In this document: positions 48,191-59,537 of the stretch, piece after piece
How the letters are laid out: the number at the start of each line of letters is the position of its first letter
How positions within the stretch are numbered: position 1 is the stretch's first letter
NCBI RefSeq assembly: GCF_000725885.1
Contig: NZ_JODR01000010.1
Location: forward strand, 1 to 64,000
Length of the DNA: 64,000 nucleotides
From: Streptomyces albus subsp. albus
GTDB taxonomy: Bacteria; Actinomycetota; Actinomycetes; Streptomycetales; Streptomycetaceae
Reading direction: 5' to 3'
Notes under the pieces: model-generated
What the model saw: only the letters and a program-made list of their open reading frames with translations
What the model was told of the DNA's origin: nothing
Database searches by the model: none
Position numbers and translations under genes: made by a program

Positions 48191-48602
48191 GACCACTCCC
48201 CCTCCGGCTCGGTCGTCCCGCGTGCGCTCCCCTCCCAACCTATTGCACACCGCCACCCCTTCCTAAGCCCCCCACACGCCCCTGGGACGGCGGGGGCGCG
48301 AACGCGAACATCTGGTGCGGGTAGGGGCGTTCTCCGTCATTGCCGGTGGGCTTATGCTTCTGTCAGCTTCTCCTCCCGCGCGCCCGGAAAGGGACAGGCG
48401 GGAACAAGCCGTCCCGCCATGTCTGACCGGGCGTCATCACGGTCGCCATGAGGGGCGTTCGCCCTGACCGTGCTCCCCCGCGCACCTTCCGGCGCGGTGA
48501 CCCGGACGGGGTGGAAAACCGGCCTTGGCCAGCGGTGATGCGGGTGGGGCGGGCGTTCCTTGTGTACCTCTCTAGTGCCGATGCTGATTGTGGGCTTAAC
48601 TT
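48191..48602. other. Divergent non-coding region between the TerD-family gene and the Pro/Gln-rich gene
   Basis: 412 bp without a supportable gene. Both neighbours are transcribed away from it, so promoters are expected. The last 60 bp before 48603 are relatively A/T rich (GCTGATTGTGGGCTTAACTT) and carry no clear Shine-Dalgarno sequence. Confidence 0.5.
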
Positions 48603-49286
48603 ATGAGCATGACCTCCCCCCGCAGCTCTTACAGCGGCGGCTACTACGCTGCATCGTCCTACCCCGAGACGCCGATCTACGACATGCTCGTCGCCGAGCG
48701 GGGCACACCTCAGATCGCGCCCATCCGGGTGCCGTCGGCCTATGACACGGGGAGCACGGGCGGCGCGCTCGCGGCACTGCCCCCCGCGCTGCCTTCGGGT
48801 CACGAACCGCAGCCGCCGCAGCCGGCGCCGCTGCACCACACTCCGGCGCCGTCGTACGGGTATCAGGGGGCTGCGGCGCCCCAGCCGCAGATGCCGCAGC
48901 CGGCCCCGCAGCAGGCCGCTCCGGCGCCGATGCGCCAGCAGCCGGTGCGGCAGGCTCCCGCGGCGCTGCCGCCCGGCGGTGGCGGCGGCCAGAGCGGCCC
49001 GGTGCCGCTCCAGCACACGCCCGCGCCGCACATTCCGCAGCAGGCGCCGCCGCGCGGCTACGGCTACCCGGGGCCGGGGGGCCCGGCACAGCCGCAGGCG
49101 CCGATGCAGCAGCAGCCGCAGCAGGCGCAGGTGCAGGTCCAGGTGCAGCAGTACCAGCAGCAGTCGGTGCACAACCAGGCCACGCAGTACATGCGGCCGG
49201 TGGCACCCCGTCCGGCGGCGCCCCGCCCGATGCCGGGTCAGCACGAGGACCCCTACGGCGGCCACCAGTACGGCCGCGGCTACTGA
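48603..49286 (+). CDS. Pro/Gln-rich disordered protein, 227 aa, possibly DUF6643
   Basis: A conserved N-terminus (TSPRSSYSGGYYAASSYPE, TPIYDMLVAERGTPQIAPIR, VPSAYDTG) is followed by about 150 residues of Pro/Gln/Ala low complexity with repeated QHTPAP/HHTPAP and QQQPQQAQVQVQVQQ segments. It ends in DPYGGHQYGRGY. No signal peptide or membrane segment is seen. The N-terminal phrase recalls Streptomyces proteins filed as DUF6643 (from memory, unverified). The tail is expected to be intrinsically disordered. Function unknown. Confidence 0.8.
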   Translation: MSMTSPRSSYSGGYYAASSYPETPIYDMLVAERGTPQIAPIRVPSAYDTGSTGGALAALPPALPSGHEPQPPQPAPLHHTPAPSYGYQGAAAPQPQMPQPAPQQAAPAPMRQQPVRQAPAALPPGGGGGQSGPVPLQHTPAPHIPQQAPPRGYGYPGPGGPAQPQAPMQQQPQQAQVQVQVQQYQQQSVHNQATQYMRPVAPRPAAPRPMPGQHEDPYGGHQYGRGY

Positions 49287-49317
49287 GGCACACTCCGGGG
49301 CACCTTCGGGAACGTTC

Positions 49318-49356
49318 GTGCGGGCACCGTCGTTGGGAGGACGACGGTGCCCGCAC
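49318..49356. terminator. Bidirectional stem-loop terminator
   Basis: A perfect 16-bp stem (49318-49333 with 49341-49356; arms begin GTGCGGGCACC) with a 7-nt loop lies between the convergent Pro/Gln-rich gene and the DUF779 gene. Confidence 0.82.
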
Positions 49357-49378
49357 GGGTGTCCGGGGCCCGGCGCGC

Positions 49379-49779
49379 TCAGCGCTCCATCAGCCGTGAC
49401 CTGATCAGGAAGCGCACGCCCTCGGGGGCCTCCAGGGAGAAGCCGCTGCCCCTGCCCCGTACGACGTCCACGGTCAGATGGGTGTGGCTCCAGCGGGCGA
49501 ACTGGCTGGCGGACATCCAGAACGGCACGGGCTCGGCGAGGCCGTCCACCTCCAGTTCGGCCAGCAGCACATCACTGGCGCCGGTACGGAACTCGCCGCA
49601 CCCGTAGCACATGGGGCTGCTCCCGTCGCAGCAGCCGCCGGACTGGTGGAACATCAGCGGGCCGTGCTTGGCCGTCAGCGTCCGCAGCAGCTCGGCGGCG
49701 GCCGGGGTGAGGGCCACCCGCTCGGGCCCGTCCCGGACCGCCCCTTCGTCACCAGCCGGGCGCTGCCCCTGAGCACCCA

Positions 49780-49780
<1 letters not shown>
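49379..49780 (-). CDS. DUF779-family protein paired with aldehyde dehydrogenase, 133 aa
   Basis: ATG 49780 overlaps the aldehyde dehydrogenase stop (ATGA), so the two are translationally coupled. The signature FHQSGGCCDGSSPMCYGCGEF has four cysteines placed to bind a metal. Then come DVLLAELEVDG, PFWMSASQFARWSHTHLTVDVV and GFSLEAPEGVRFLIRSR. DUF779 proteins regularly sit next to acetaldehyde dehydrogenases of this type; their biochemical role is not established. A function linked to the dehydrogenase is inferred. Confidence 0.88.
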
Positions 49781-51303
<1,523 letters not shown>

Positions 51304-51460
51304 GCTGTGCCTCCCTGTGTGACGTCCGGTACGGGCCGCGCACCGCCCTTTTCGGCGAGCGCGGTCCCGGGAGGCTAGTACCGGGAACGTTGCGGATACG
51401 TTGCCGCGCCCACGTCCGGTGCCGCCCGGCCCGTCACCGCGCCGCTCTCCCCCGCCGCCG

Positions 51461-52744
51461 TCACCGCCCGGGGCGCCCGCCGTGCGGCAGCCCGTAGGCG
51501 GCGCGCAGTTCACGGACGCGGGCCGCCGTGCGCGGGCCGGGCCGGAGCGCGTGCAGCGCCTCCCACACCTCCAGGTCGTCCTGGGCCCCGGCGACGCCGA
51601 GCCAGCTCTCCAGCAGCAGCGGATCCGGCCGGGTGAGCAGATGGCGGCGGAGCCGCATCTCCAGCAGCGTGCGCAGCCGCACCACGCCGGGGGCCTCGGA
51701 GAAGGGCAGCAGCGGCCCCGGGTAGGCGTCGAGGGCAGCGGTGAGGTCACCGGCGGCCAGCGCGTCGCTGACGGCGTCGTAGTCGCTGTACGGCCGCTGC
51801 CGCAGCCGGTAGGGGCGGGAGGACAGCAGCGGGCCGAGCAGCCGCCGCAGCCGGGAGAGCGCCGCCCGCAGCGTGACGGGGTGGACGTCGCGCTCGCCGT
51901 ACAGTTCGCGGGCCAGGGCCTCGCCGGACAGCCCGTCCGGGTGGGCCGCGAGCAGCAGCAGGATCTCGCTGTGCCGCCGCCCCAGCCGCAGCGGCCCGCC
52001 CACGCCGAGACCCGGGGCGTGCAGCAGTGCCTCGTCCCGGCCCAGGACCGTCAGCGTGCAGCCGCCGGGCGGCCCCTCCCCGCCGTCGTCCGGCGCGGCC
52101 AGCCGGGCCTCGGCGGCCCGTGCCGTGGCCTCCACCAGGGCCAGACTGTGCGGGGAGGCCAGGTGGTCCCCGCCGGTCAGGTCCACCGCGCCCAGCACCC
52201 GGCCGGTCAGCGGATCGCGTACGGGCGCGGCGGCGCAGGTCCACGACTGCACCGGCCGGCAGTAGTGCTCGGCGGCGAAGATCTGGACGGCGTGCCCGAC
52301 CGCCAGGGCCGTGCCCGGCGCGTTGGTGCCGCTGGCGTGCTCCGCCCACTGGGCGCCCGGCACGAAGTTCATCCGCTCGGCCCGGCGCAGCACCTGCGGA
52401 TGCCCCTCGACCCACAGCATGGTGCCCCGCGCGTCGCAGACGGACAGCAGATGGGCGCCGTCGTGGGCGATGGTGCCCAGCAGTTCCCGGAAGAGCGGCA
52501 TCACCCGGGCCAGGGGGTGCCGGTGGCGTCGGGCGGCGAGCTGGGCGTCGTCCACCTCGATCCCGGCCATGCGCTCGGGCGGCAGCCGCGCTCCGGCGCA
52601 GCGGCGCCAGGAGTCGGCCACCACGGCGCGGACGGGAGCGGCGACCGTGCCGCCGGTCACGAACCTCTCATGGGCGCGGCGCAGCTGCCCGGCCCGTTCG
52701 GCCGGGTCCGCCCCCGCTTCGAGCGCCAGCCATGGATTGCGCAC
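51461..52744 (-). CDS. GAF-domain transcriptional regulator (AcoR-like sensor with C-terminal winged helix), 427 aa
   Basis: The N-terminal half resembles AcoR-type activators: [15 protein letters not shown], a GAF domain around [17 protein letters not shown] and [39 protein letters not shown], and [12 protein letters not shown]. Instead of the sigma-54 AAA domain, the C-terminal part reads as a winged HTH ([31 protein letters not shown]). GTG 52744 is preferred because it leaves 92 bp for the promoter of the divergent phosphoketolase gene; a longer start at 52831 would almost abut it. It likely activates the downstream aldehyde dehydrogenase and perhaps the phosphoketolase. Confidence 0.85.
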   Translation of the reverse strand: MRNPWLALEAGADPAERAGQLRRAHERFVTGGTVAAPVRAVVADSWRRCAGARLPPERMAGIEVDDAQLAARRHRHPLARVMPLFRELLGTIAHDGAHLLSVCDARGTMLWVEGHPQVLRRAERMNFVPGAQWAEHASGTNAPGTALAVGHAVQIFAAEHYCRPVQSWTCAAAPVRDPLTGRVLGAVDLTGGDHLASPHSLALVEATARAAEARLAAPDDGGEGPPGGCTLTVLGRDEALLHAPGLGVGGPLRLGRRHSEILLLLAAHPDGLSGEALARELYGERDVHPVTLRAALSRLRRLLGPLLSSRPYRLRQRPYSDYDAVSDALAAGDLTAALDAYPGPLLPFSEAPGVVRLRTLLEMRLRRHLLTRPDPLLLESWLGVAGAQDDLEVWEALHALRPGPRTAARVRELRAAYGLPHGGRPGR

Positions 52745-52836
52745 CCCGTCATCGTGCAGCGCCCCGGGGCGGGGCACAACGCCCCGGACGCGGGACACGG
52801 GGTGTCGGACCGGGCCACGCCTGGTACCCATCCGGC

Positions 52837-55224
52837 ATGCCGGAACAGCAGCCCCTCACCGACCGCGAGGCCGCGGCGCTGGACGCCCAGTGGCGTGCCC
52901 TGAACTACCTGTCCGCCTGCCAGCTGTATCTGCGGGACAACCCGCTGCTGCGCGAACCGCTGCGCCCCGAGCACATCAAGCACAGGCTGCTCGGTCACTG
53001 GGGCACCTGCCCGGGTCTCACCCTCGTCTACGCCCACCTCAACCGGATCGTCCGCACCAGGGGACAGCGCACCATGGCGGTATGGGGGCCGGGGCACGGG
53101 GCGGCGGCCGTGCTGGCGGGTGCCTGGCTGGAGGGCAGCTATCCGGAGCTGCGGCCGGACGTGCCCCGCGACGAGGAAGGGCTGCGCCGCCTGTGTGCGG
53201 AGTTCTCCCAGCCGGGCGGGGTGCCCAGCCATACGGCGCCGAGCGTGCCGGGGTCGATCCAGGAGGGCGGCGAGCTGGGTTACGCGCTCTCGCACGCCTA
53301 CGGCGCCGCCTTCGACAAGCCGGACCTGCTGGTGTGCGCGGTGGTGGGCGACGGCGAGGCGGAGACGGGCCCGCTGGCCGCGTCCTGGCACGCCAACAAG
53401 TTCCTCGACCCGGTGCACGACGGGGCCGTGCTGCCGGTACTGCATCTGAACGGGTACAAGATCGCCAACCCGACGGTGCCGGCCCGGCTGCCCGAGGACG
53501 AGTTGGCGTCGCTGCTGCGCGGCTACGGCCACGAGCCGCTGTTCGTCACCGCGCACGAGGACACCCCGCCCCAGGAGGCGCACCGGGCGCTGGCCGCTGC
53601 TTTCGACACGGCGCTGGACCGGATCGCCGAGATCCAGCATGCGGCCCGCGCGGACGGCGGCCCGCAGCAGGACCGGCCACGCTGGCCGATGCTGGTGCTG
53701 CGCACCCCGAAGGGCTGGTCGGGGCCGCGGGAGCTGGACGGGGAACCGGTGGAGGGCACCTGGCGGGCGCACCAGGTGCCGCTGCCCGGCGTCCGGGACC
53801 ATCCCGAGCGGCTGCGGGAGCTGGAACGGTGGCTGCGCTCCTACCGTCCCGAGGAGCTGTTCGACGAAGGGGGCGTGCCGCGCTCCGAGGTGCTGGCCTG
53901 GATGCCCGAGGGTGACCTGCGGCTGGGCGCCGTCCCGGAGGCGAACGGCGGACGGCTGCTGCGCCGGCTGCCGCTCCCGCGGCTGGAGACGTACGCGGTA
54001 CCGGTGGAGCGCCCGGGAGCCGACGCGCACGAGCCGACACGCGTGCTGGGCGGCTTCCTGGAAGGGCTGATGGCGGCCACCGCCGAGCGGCGGGACTTCC
54101 GGCTGTTCGGCCCGGACGAGACGGACTCCAACCATCTGAGTGCTGTCTGGGGTGCCACGGACCGCGGCTGGCAGGCCGGTCTGCTGCCGACCGACGAGCA
54201 TCTGGGCAGGCACGGCCGCGTTCTGGAAGTCCTCTCCGAGCACCTGTGCCAGGGCTGGCTGGAGGGGTACGTCCTGACCGGCCGCTCCGGGATGTTCGCC
54301 TCCTACGAGGCGTTCACCAATCTGGTCGCCAGCATGGCGTCCCAGTACGTGAAATGGGTGCACAGCGCCCGCGAGGTCTCCTGGCGCCGCCCCGTGGCCT
54401 CCCTCAACTATCTGCTGACCTCGCACGCCTGGCGGCAGGACCACAACGGTTTCTCCCACCAGGACCCCGGCTTCATCGACCACATCCTCAACAAGAGCCC
54501 CGAGGTGGTCCGCGTCTATCTGCCGCCGGACACCAACACGCTGCTGTGCGTGGCCGATCACGCCCTGCGGACGCGGGACACGGTGAACGTGGTGGTGGCC
54601 GGGAAACACGCGTGCTTCGACTGGCTGGGCCTCGACGAGGCGCGGGCTCACTGCGCGCGCGGGCTCGGGGTGTGGGAGTGGGCCGGGACCGAGAGCGACG
54701 GCGAGGAGCCGGACGTGGTGCTGGCCTGTGCGGGGGACGTGCCCACGCACGAGACGCTGGCCGCTGCGGCGCTGCTGCGCGACTGGCTGCCGGAGCTGTC
54801 GGTGCGGGTGGTGAACGTGGTGGACGTGGCGCGGCTGATGCGGCGGCGGGACCATCCGCACGGGCTGGGCGACGCCGAGTTCGACACCGTCTTCACCCGC
54901 GACCGCCCGGTGATCTTCGCCTACCACGGCTATCCGTGGCTGGTGCACCGCCTCACCTACGGGCGGACCGTGCACCCGAAGCTGACCGTGCGCGGCTACC
55001 GCGAGTCGGGGTCCACCACCACCCCGTTCGACATGGTGGTGCGCAACGGGATGGACCGCTATCACCTGGTCATGGACGTCATCGACCGCACGGAGGGGCT
55101 GGGCAGCCGCGCGGCGGGCGTGCGGCAGGCCGCGGCGGACATGCGCCACCGCCATCACCGGTACGTGGCCGAGCACGGCACCGACATGCCGGAGGTCACC
55201 GACTGGCGCTGGCCCGGTCGGTGA
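52837..55224 (+). CDS. xfp: Xylulose-5-phosphate/fructose-6-phosphate phosphoketolase, 795 aa
   Basis: A thiamine-diphosphate enzyme that splits xylulose 5-phosphate or fructose 6-phosphate with phosphate to acetyl phosphate. Landmarks: YLRDNPLLREPLRPEHIKHRLLGHWGT, VWGPGHGAAAV, the diphosphate-binding VVGDGEAETGPLAASWHANKFL, LHLNGYKIANPT, FGPDETDSNHLSAVW, GRSGMFASYEAF, SHAWRQDHNGFSHQDPGFIDH and YHGYPWLVHRLTYGR. Length (795) is normal for the family. The N-terminus has no long disordered extension, so it shows no sign of being encapsulin cargo although it converges on the shell genes. It would feed acetyl units from pentose phosphates. Confidence 0.96.
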   Translation: MPEQQPLTDREAAALDAQWRALNYLSACQLYLRDNPLLREPLRPEHIKHRLLGHWGTCPGLTLVYAHLNRIVRTRGQRTMAVWGPGHGAAAVLAGAWLEGSYPELRPDVPRDEEGLRRLCAEFSQPGGVPSHTAPSVPGSIQEGGELGYALSHAYGAAFDKPDLLVCAVVGDGEAETGPLAASWHANKFLDPVHDGAVLPVLHLNGYKIANPTVPARLPEDELASLLRGYGHEPLFVTAHEDTPPQEAHRALAAAFDTALDRIAEIQHAARADGGPQQDRPRWPMLVLRTPKGWSGPRELDGEPVEGTWRAHQVPLPGVRDHPERLRELERWLRSYRPEELFDEGGVPRSEVLAWMPEGDLRLGAVPEANGGRLLRRLPLPRLETYAVPVERPGADAHEPTRVLGGFLEGLMAATAERRDFRLFGPDETDSNHLSAVWGATDRGWQAGLLPTDEHLGRHGRVLEVLSEHLCQGWLEGYVLTGRSGMFASYEAFTNLVASMASQYVKWVHSAREVSWRRPVASLNYLLTSHAWRQDHNGFSHQDPGFIDHILNKSPEVVRVYLPPDTNTLLCVADHALRTRDTVNVVVAGKHACFDWLGLDEARAHCARGLGVWEWAGTESDGEEPDVVLACAGDVPTHETLAAAALLRDWLPELSVRVVNVVDVARLMRRRDHPHGLGDAEFDTVFTRDRPVIFAYHGYPWLVHRLTYGRTVHPKLTVRGYRESGSTTTPFDMVVRNGMDRYHLVMDVIDRTEGLGSRAAGVRQAAADMRHRHHRYVAEHGTDMPEVTDWRWPGR

Positions 55225-55274
55225 CCGCACCGGCCCGGCACCGGGGCTCCTGCACCGGTGCCGGACCTCGGTGG

Positions 55275-55300
55275 TCCCGGCCGCGGCGGTGCGGCCGGGA
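55275..55300. terminator. Stem-loop between phosphoketolase and encapsulin genes
   Basis: A perfect 10-bp stem (TCCCGGCCGC at 55275-55284 with GCGGCCGGGA at 55291-55300) and a weaker GGCACCGG/CCGGTGCC stem just upstream fill the 90-bp gap between the two convergent genes. Confidence 0.65.
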
Positions 55301-55314
55301 GCCCCTGGCGGGTC

Positions 55315-56703
55315 TCAGAGCTGCACGTCCTCCAGGATGCCGAGCGCGTCCGGCACCAGCACGGCCGCGGAGAAGTAGACGCTGACCAGGTAGGAGATCA
55401 GCGCCCGGTCGTCGATGCCCATGAACCGCACATTCATGGAGGGCTCGATCTCGTCCGGGATGCCCGTCTGGTGCAGACCGATGACGCCCTGATCGTCCGC
55501 TCCGGTGCGCATGGCCAGCACGGAGGTGGTGCCGTCCGGCCGCACCGGGATCTTGTCGCAGGGCAGCAGCGGGACGCCGCGCCAGGCGTGCGCCCTGCTG
55601 CCCTCGACCTGCACCTGCTCCGGGTAGACGCCGCGCTTGCTGCACTCACGGCCGAAGGCGGCGATGGCGCGGGGATGCGCCAGCAGATAGCGGGTCTTGC
55701 GGCGACGGGAGAGCAGCTCGTCCATGTCGTCCGGGGTGGGCGGCCCGCTGCGGGCGTGCAGCCGCTGGCTCAGATCGGCGTTGTGCAGCAACCCGAACTC
55801 GCGGTTGTTGACCAGTTCGTGCTCCTGCCGCTCGCGCAGCGCCTCGACGGTCAGCCGCAGCTGCTCCTGCACCTGGTTCATCGGGTGGTTGTAGACGTCG
55901 GCCACCCGGCTGTGCACCTTGAGCACGGTCTGGGCGACGGACAACTCGTACTCGCGGGGGCTCAGCTCGTAGTCGACGAACGTGCCGGGCAGCATGTGTT
56001 CGCCCGTGTGCCCGGAGGCGAGCGCGATGTCGGCCTCCCCGCGCCGGTTCTGCGGCGGCACGGGACGGGACAGCACCCTCGTCAGATGGTCGCGCAGCGC
56101 GGGCGCGGCGTCCGCTGTCCGCTGGAAGGTGCCGCGCGGCAGTGCGAGCACGGTGCAGCGGGTACGGGCGCGCAGGGTGTGCTCCCATGTGCCCGGCTCG
56201 GGGGTGAGGACCTGTTCCCCGGCGTGGTCGCCGTCGGCCAGCACGCCGAGGTCCACCTCGTCGTCGTACTGCCCGGCGGCGTGCCGGGTGACCCGGCCGT
56301 GGGCGATCAGCAGCAGTTCCTCGACGGGCCGGCCGCGCACGGTCAGCTCCTGGCCCGGCTCGTACTCGCGCTGGACGAAGCCGTCGGCCAGCGCCCGCAG
56401 CGCCGCCTCGTCCTCCAGCCCGCGCAGCAGGGCGATCTCCCGCAGTTCGGCGGGGATGACGCTGATGTCGGCGCCGGTGGAGACGAACTCGATCCTGCCG
56501 TCGCCCAGGGTGTGGGTGAGGCGCCGGTTGACGCGGTAGGTGCCGCCGGTGGTCTCGGTCCACGGCAGGACGTGCAGCAGCCAGCGCGGGGAGATCCCCT
56601 GCATCTGCGGGGGCGTCTTGGTGGTGGTGGCGAGATTGCGTGCCGCCGCCGTGGTGAGGCTGGAGGACACGGCCTGCTGGGTCTCTTCGGGGTGCGTCGT
56701 CAT
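55315..56703 (-). CDS. Family 2B encapsulin shell protein, copy 2, 462 aa
   Basis: A capsid-forming HK97-fold shell protein with an inserted cyclic-nucleotide-binding-like domain. Landmarks: the N-arm [20 protein letters not shown] and [20 protein letters not shown]; a CNB-like beta-roll at about residues 90-200 ([36 protein letters not shown]); then [67 protein letters not shown]-like [34 protein letters not shown] and [13 protein letters not shown]. The usual Arg of a cAMP-binding cassette is not apparent. It starts 72 bp downstream of a paralogous shell gene on the same strand, so the two are probably co-transcribed and may co-assemble. Confidence 0.9.
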   Translation of the reverse strand: MTTHPEETQQAVSSSLTTAAARNLATTTKTPPQMQGISPRWLLHVLPWTETTGGTYRVNRRLTHTLGDGRIEFVSTGADISVIPAELREIALLRGLEDEAALRALADGFVQREYEPGQELTVRGRPVEELLLIAHGRVTRHAAGQYDDEVDLGVLADGDHAGEQVLTPEPGTWEHTLRARTRCTVLALPRGTFQRTADAAPALRDHLTRVLSRPVPPQNRRGEADIALASGHTGEHMLPGTFVDYELSPREYELSVAQTVLKVHSRVADVYNHPMNQVQEQLRLTVEALRERQEHELVNNREFGLLHNADLSQRLHARSGPPTPDDMDELLSRRRKTRYLLAHPRAIAAFGRECSKRGVYPEQVQVEGSRAHAWRGVPLLPCDKIPVRPDGTTSVLAMRTGADDQGVIGLHQTGIPDEIEPSMNVRFMGIDDRALISYLVSVYFSAAVLVPDALGILEDVQL

Positions 56704-56775
56704 CGGTTCCCGGTTCCTGGTGTTTCCGACTTCCTGCTCCGGGGTTCTCCCCGGCGTTCTTTCGGGCGTTCCGCG

Positions 56776-58206
56776 TCAGTACCCGATTTCGACGTCCTCC
56801 AGAATTCCGAGCGCGTCCGGAACGAGCACCGCGGCCGAATAGTAGGCACTCACCAGATAGGACATGACGGCCTTTTCGTTGATCCCCATGAAACGGACGG
56901 AAAGGCTGGGGCTGTATTCGTCGGGGATTCCCGTCTGGTGCAGCCCTACGACGCCCTGGGCCTTCTCACCCGTACGCATCGCCAGCACCGAACTGGTGCC
57001 CTGCCGGGTGACCGGGATCTTGTTGCAGGGCAGGATCGGCACACCCCGCCAGGCGGGCACCGAGTGGCCCTCGTAGTCGATGGACTGCGGGTAGACGCCG
57101 CGCTTGCTGCACTCACGCCCGATGGCGGCGATCGCCTTGGGGTGGGCCAGGATGACGCTGGGGTCCTTCCATACGGTGGCCAGCAGCTCGTCGAGGTCGT
57201 CGGGGGTGGGCGGCCCGGACCGGGTGTGGACGCGCTGCTTCATGTCGGCGTTGTGCAGCAGGCCGATGGCCCGGTTGTTGACCAGTTCGTGTTCCTGCCG
57301 CTCGCGCAGCGCCTCGACGGTCAGCCGCAGCTGCTCCTCCAGCTGATTCATCGGGTGGTTGTACAGATCGGCGACGCGGGTGTGGATCCGCAGCACCGTC
57401 TGCGCCACTTCGAGCTCGTACTCGCGCGGCTTGAGGTCGTAGTCCACGAAGGTCCCGGGCAGGGCCGGCTCCCCGACGTGGCCGGAGGCCAGTTCGATGG
57501 CGGACTCGCCGTCCTCCGTGCGCTGGGCGGGGATCCGGGAGCGGGTGGCGGCCAGGTGGGTGCGCAGGGAGTCGGATTCGGCCAGGACGGCGTCGAAGGC
57601 GCTGCGTTCCAGGGTGAGCACCGTGCCGCTGGTGAGCGAGGTGAGGGTGTGCTCCCAGGTGCCGCTCTCGCCCGTCAGCCGGTCGTCGCCGAGGAAGTCG
57701 CCGTCCGCCAGGACACCGTGGGTGGTCTCCTCGTCGTACCGGCCGCGCGCGGTCCTGCGCAGCTTGCCGTGGGCGATGAGCACCAGCCGGTCGGCGGGCT
57801 GCCCCTCCCGCACGATGACCTCGCCCGGTCCGAAATCGCGCTGCTCGCACCGGGACGCGAGGGCCTCGAGCACCTCCCGGTCCTCGTAGCCGCGCAGGGC
57901 CGGCAGTTCGGAGAGTTCCAGTGGGATGACGCGGACCTCGGAGCCGGTGGAGACGAATTCCACCCTGCCGTCCCCCAGGGTGTGGCTGAGGCGCCGGTTG
58001 ACCCGGAAAGTGCCGCCGGTCACCTGGACCCAGGGCAGCACCTTGAGCAGCCACCGGGAGGTGATGCCCTGCATCTGCGGAGGGGTTTTGGTGGTGGTCG
58101 CGAGATTCCGGGCCGCCGCTGTCGCGAGGCTCTGCTGCGCCTGCGCCGGGCCGTCGTTCTCCGCGCTCCCGGAGTTCCCGGGATTCCGCTCCGCCGCAGT
58201 CGTCAT
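56776..58206 (-). CDS. Family 2B encapsulin shell protein, copy 1, 476 aa
   Basis: First gene of the two-shell operon, clearly paralogous to the next gene along its whole length. It has the same [18 protein letters not shown] start, the same CNB-like insertion ([20 protein letters not shown]), the same [20 protein letters not shown] spine, [54 protein letters not shown] and [20 protein letters not shown]. Family 2B shells normally enclose a cargo enzyme (terpene cyclase or polyprenyl transferase types) encoded next door. None of those was recognised beside this pair. The start is the ATG at 58206. Confidence 0.9.
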   Translation of the reverse strand: MTTAAERNPGNSGSAENDGPAQAQQSLATAAARNLATTTKTPPQMQGITSRWLLKVLPWVQVTGGTFRVNRRLSHTLGDGRVEFVSTGSEVRVIPLELSELPALRGYEDREVLEALASRCEQRDFGPGEVIVREGQPADRLVLIAHGKLRRTARGRYDEETTHGVLADGDFLGDDRLTGESGTWEHTLTSLTSGTVLTLERSAFDAVLAESDSLRTHLAATRSRIPAQRTEDGESAIELASGHVGEPALPGTFVDYDLKPREYELEVAQTVLRIHTRVADLYNHPMNQLEEQLRLTVEALRERQEHELVNNRAIGLLHNADMKQRVHTRSGPPTPDDLDELLATVWKDPSVILAHPKAIAAIGRECSKRGVYPQSIDYEGHSVPAWRGVPILPCNKIPVTRQGTSSVLAMRTGEKAQGVVGLHQTGIPDEYSPSLSVRFMGINEKAVMSYLVSAYYSAAVLVPDALGILEDVEIGY

Positions 58207-58773
58207 CCGACACCGCCCATCTCAGTGATCATCTGGTTTTTCACGCGCTGCTGCGCCACGAAGCTAGGCGAGCGCGACAAGCGGTTGCAATCACTCAAAA
58301 GATGACCTGAATGTGCGAATGACCGTGCGGCGACTCGGGTAAGAGACGGCATTTTCAGCCGAGTTGAGCGACTCAGCGTGACGGACGAGCCCGCGTTCTT
58401 CACCCTCCGCAGCCGAGTACGGCCCCGGACGCTCCGGCGCTTCCCGGCAGCAGGCACTTTCGTACAGCAGAGCGGGGCGCATGACGTGCGCCGAGGGCGC
58501 ACACCACCTCGGCCCGCGCCCGCTGTCCGGTGCCGCGCGTCCACTCAGTACACTCGCGGCTCACGAGGGGAAACGAACGAGCCCACCGGGGACCTTGAAG
58601 GGAGTGCGCCGCACACCGACTCACCCGGCCGTCTCGACCGGACGACCGCCCGGCCACCACATCGGTCACGAATCGGTCACGAACCGATGTTTCGGGGCTC
58701 TTCGGGCCTTTCTCGTGCATGTACCTCGTCCGATGAGGTACGTAACGGACGGCGAGAAGGGGGTGAAGCGGCG
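58207..58773. promoter_or_regulatory. Long divergent region upstream of the encapsulin operon, with an 11-bp tandem repeat
   Basis: 567 bp with open frames but no convincing gene. The first ~150 bp next to the encapsulin start are comparatively A/T rich (around 58260-58370) and likely hold its promoter. Two exact tandem copies of ATCGGTCACGA lie at 58661-58671 and 58672-58682, followed by the inverted half ACCGAT, about 90-110 bp before the next gene. This is a candidate operator. Confidence 0.5.
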
Positions 58774-59379
58774 GTGCGTACGATCGTCGGCCTGTGGCGC
58801 TGGCGGGGGAATCCGCTGTGCCGCCGCACCGACCGCCGCGAGGCGTGGCTGTCCCTGTGGGCGGCCGTCCTGATGGTCCTGGGCGCCCCGCTGGTGGGCC
58901 TGTGGACGGAGGAGGCGACCCAGAGCGCCCTGCTGCGCACCGCCGCCGAGCAGCAGCGCGACCGACAGCGGACCTGGGCCACCGTCCTCCACGTCACGGT
59001 CCGCCCGCCACTGGACTCCGAGACGGAGACGGCCGCCGGGCGCCAGCAGAACCGCAACGAGGTCACGGCACGCTGGGCGGGCCCCGACGGCGCCCCGCAC
59101 ACCGGCACCGTCGTACTGCGCCGCCCCATCCGTCCCGGTGACCGCTTCTCCGTGTGGACCGACGGCAGGGGCCGGCTGACGTCCCGGCCCATGAGCGCAC
59201 GCGGCGCCGCCTCGCACTCGCTGCTGGCGGGACTGGCCGCCGGAGCGGCCAGTGTCGCCGTGCTGGAGGCGGCACGGCGCGTCGCGGTGCGGCTGGTGCT
59301 GCGCCGCCGGTACGCGCTCTGGGACGAGGAGTGGGGCCGTATCGGGCCCGACTGGGGCCGGGCCGGCAGCAGCAGCTGA
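58774..59379 (+). CDS. Rv1733c-like two-TM membrane protein, 201 aa
   Basis: GTG 58774 begins [23 protein letters not shown], the typical opening of actinobacterial proteins related to mycobacterial Rv1733c. A first membrane helix follows ([17 protein letters not shown]), then an extracytoplasmic region ([50 protein letters not shown]) and a second helix ([21 protein letters not shown]) with a basic cytoplasmic tail. No enzymatic motif is seen. Function unknown. The start choice is uncertain because the frame is open far upstream. Confidence 0.8.
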   Translation: MRTIVGLWRWRGNPLCRRTDRREAWLSLWAAVLMVLGAPLVGLWTEEATQSALLRTAAEQQRDRQRTWATVLHVTVRPPLDSETETAAGRQQNRNEVTARWAGPDGAPHTGTVVLRRPIRPGDRFSVWTDGRGRLTSRPMSARGAASHSLLAGLAAGAASVAVLEAARRVAVRLVLRRRYALWDEEWGRIGPDWGRAGSSS

Positions 59380-59537
59380 CCGAGGAGCGCGTCCCGGCGG
59401 ACCGTCACTCGACCGGACCCGTGAGCCTGAACGCGCAGCGCACGCTACGGTGGTGCGACCACCACGGACGGCGTGCGCGCCGTTCCGTGCGAGGGGCAAC
59501 GCATCTTGGCACGCACGAGGTTGGGGCAGCGCACTCC

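Noticed and set aside
52837..55224. Phosphoketolase as encapsulin cargo
   Set aside because: It starts directly with the conserved phosphoketolase N-terminus and lacks the long disordered targeting segment seen in family 2 cargos. It is also on the opposite strand.
55315..58206. Annotating the two shell genes as Crp/Fnr-type transcription regulators
   Set aside because: The CNB-like domain is inserted in a longer protein with encapsulin-specific N-arm and C-terminal motifs, and no helix-turn-helix is present.
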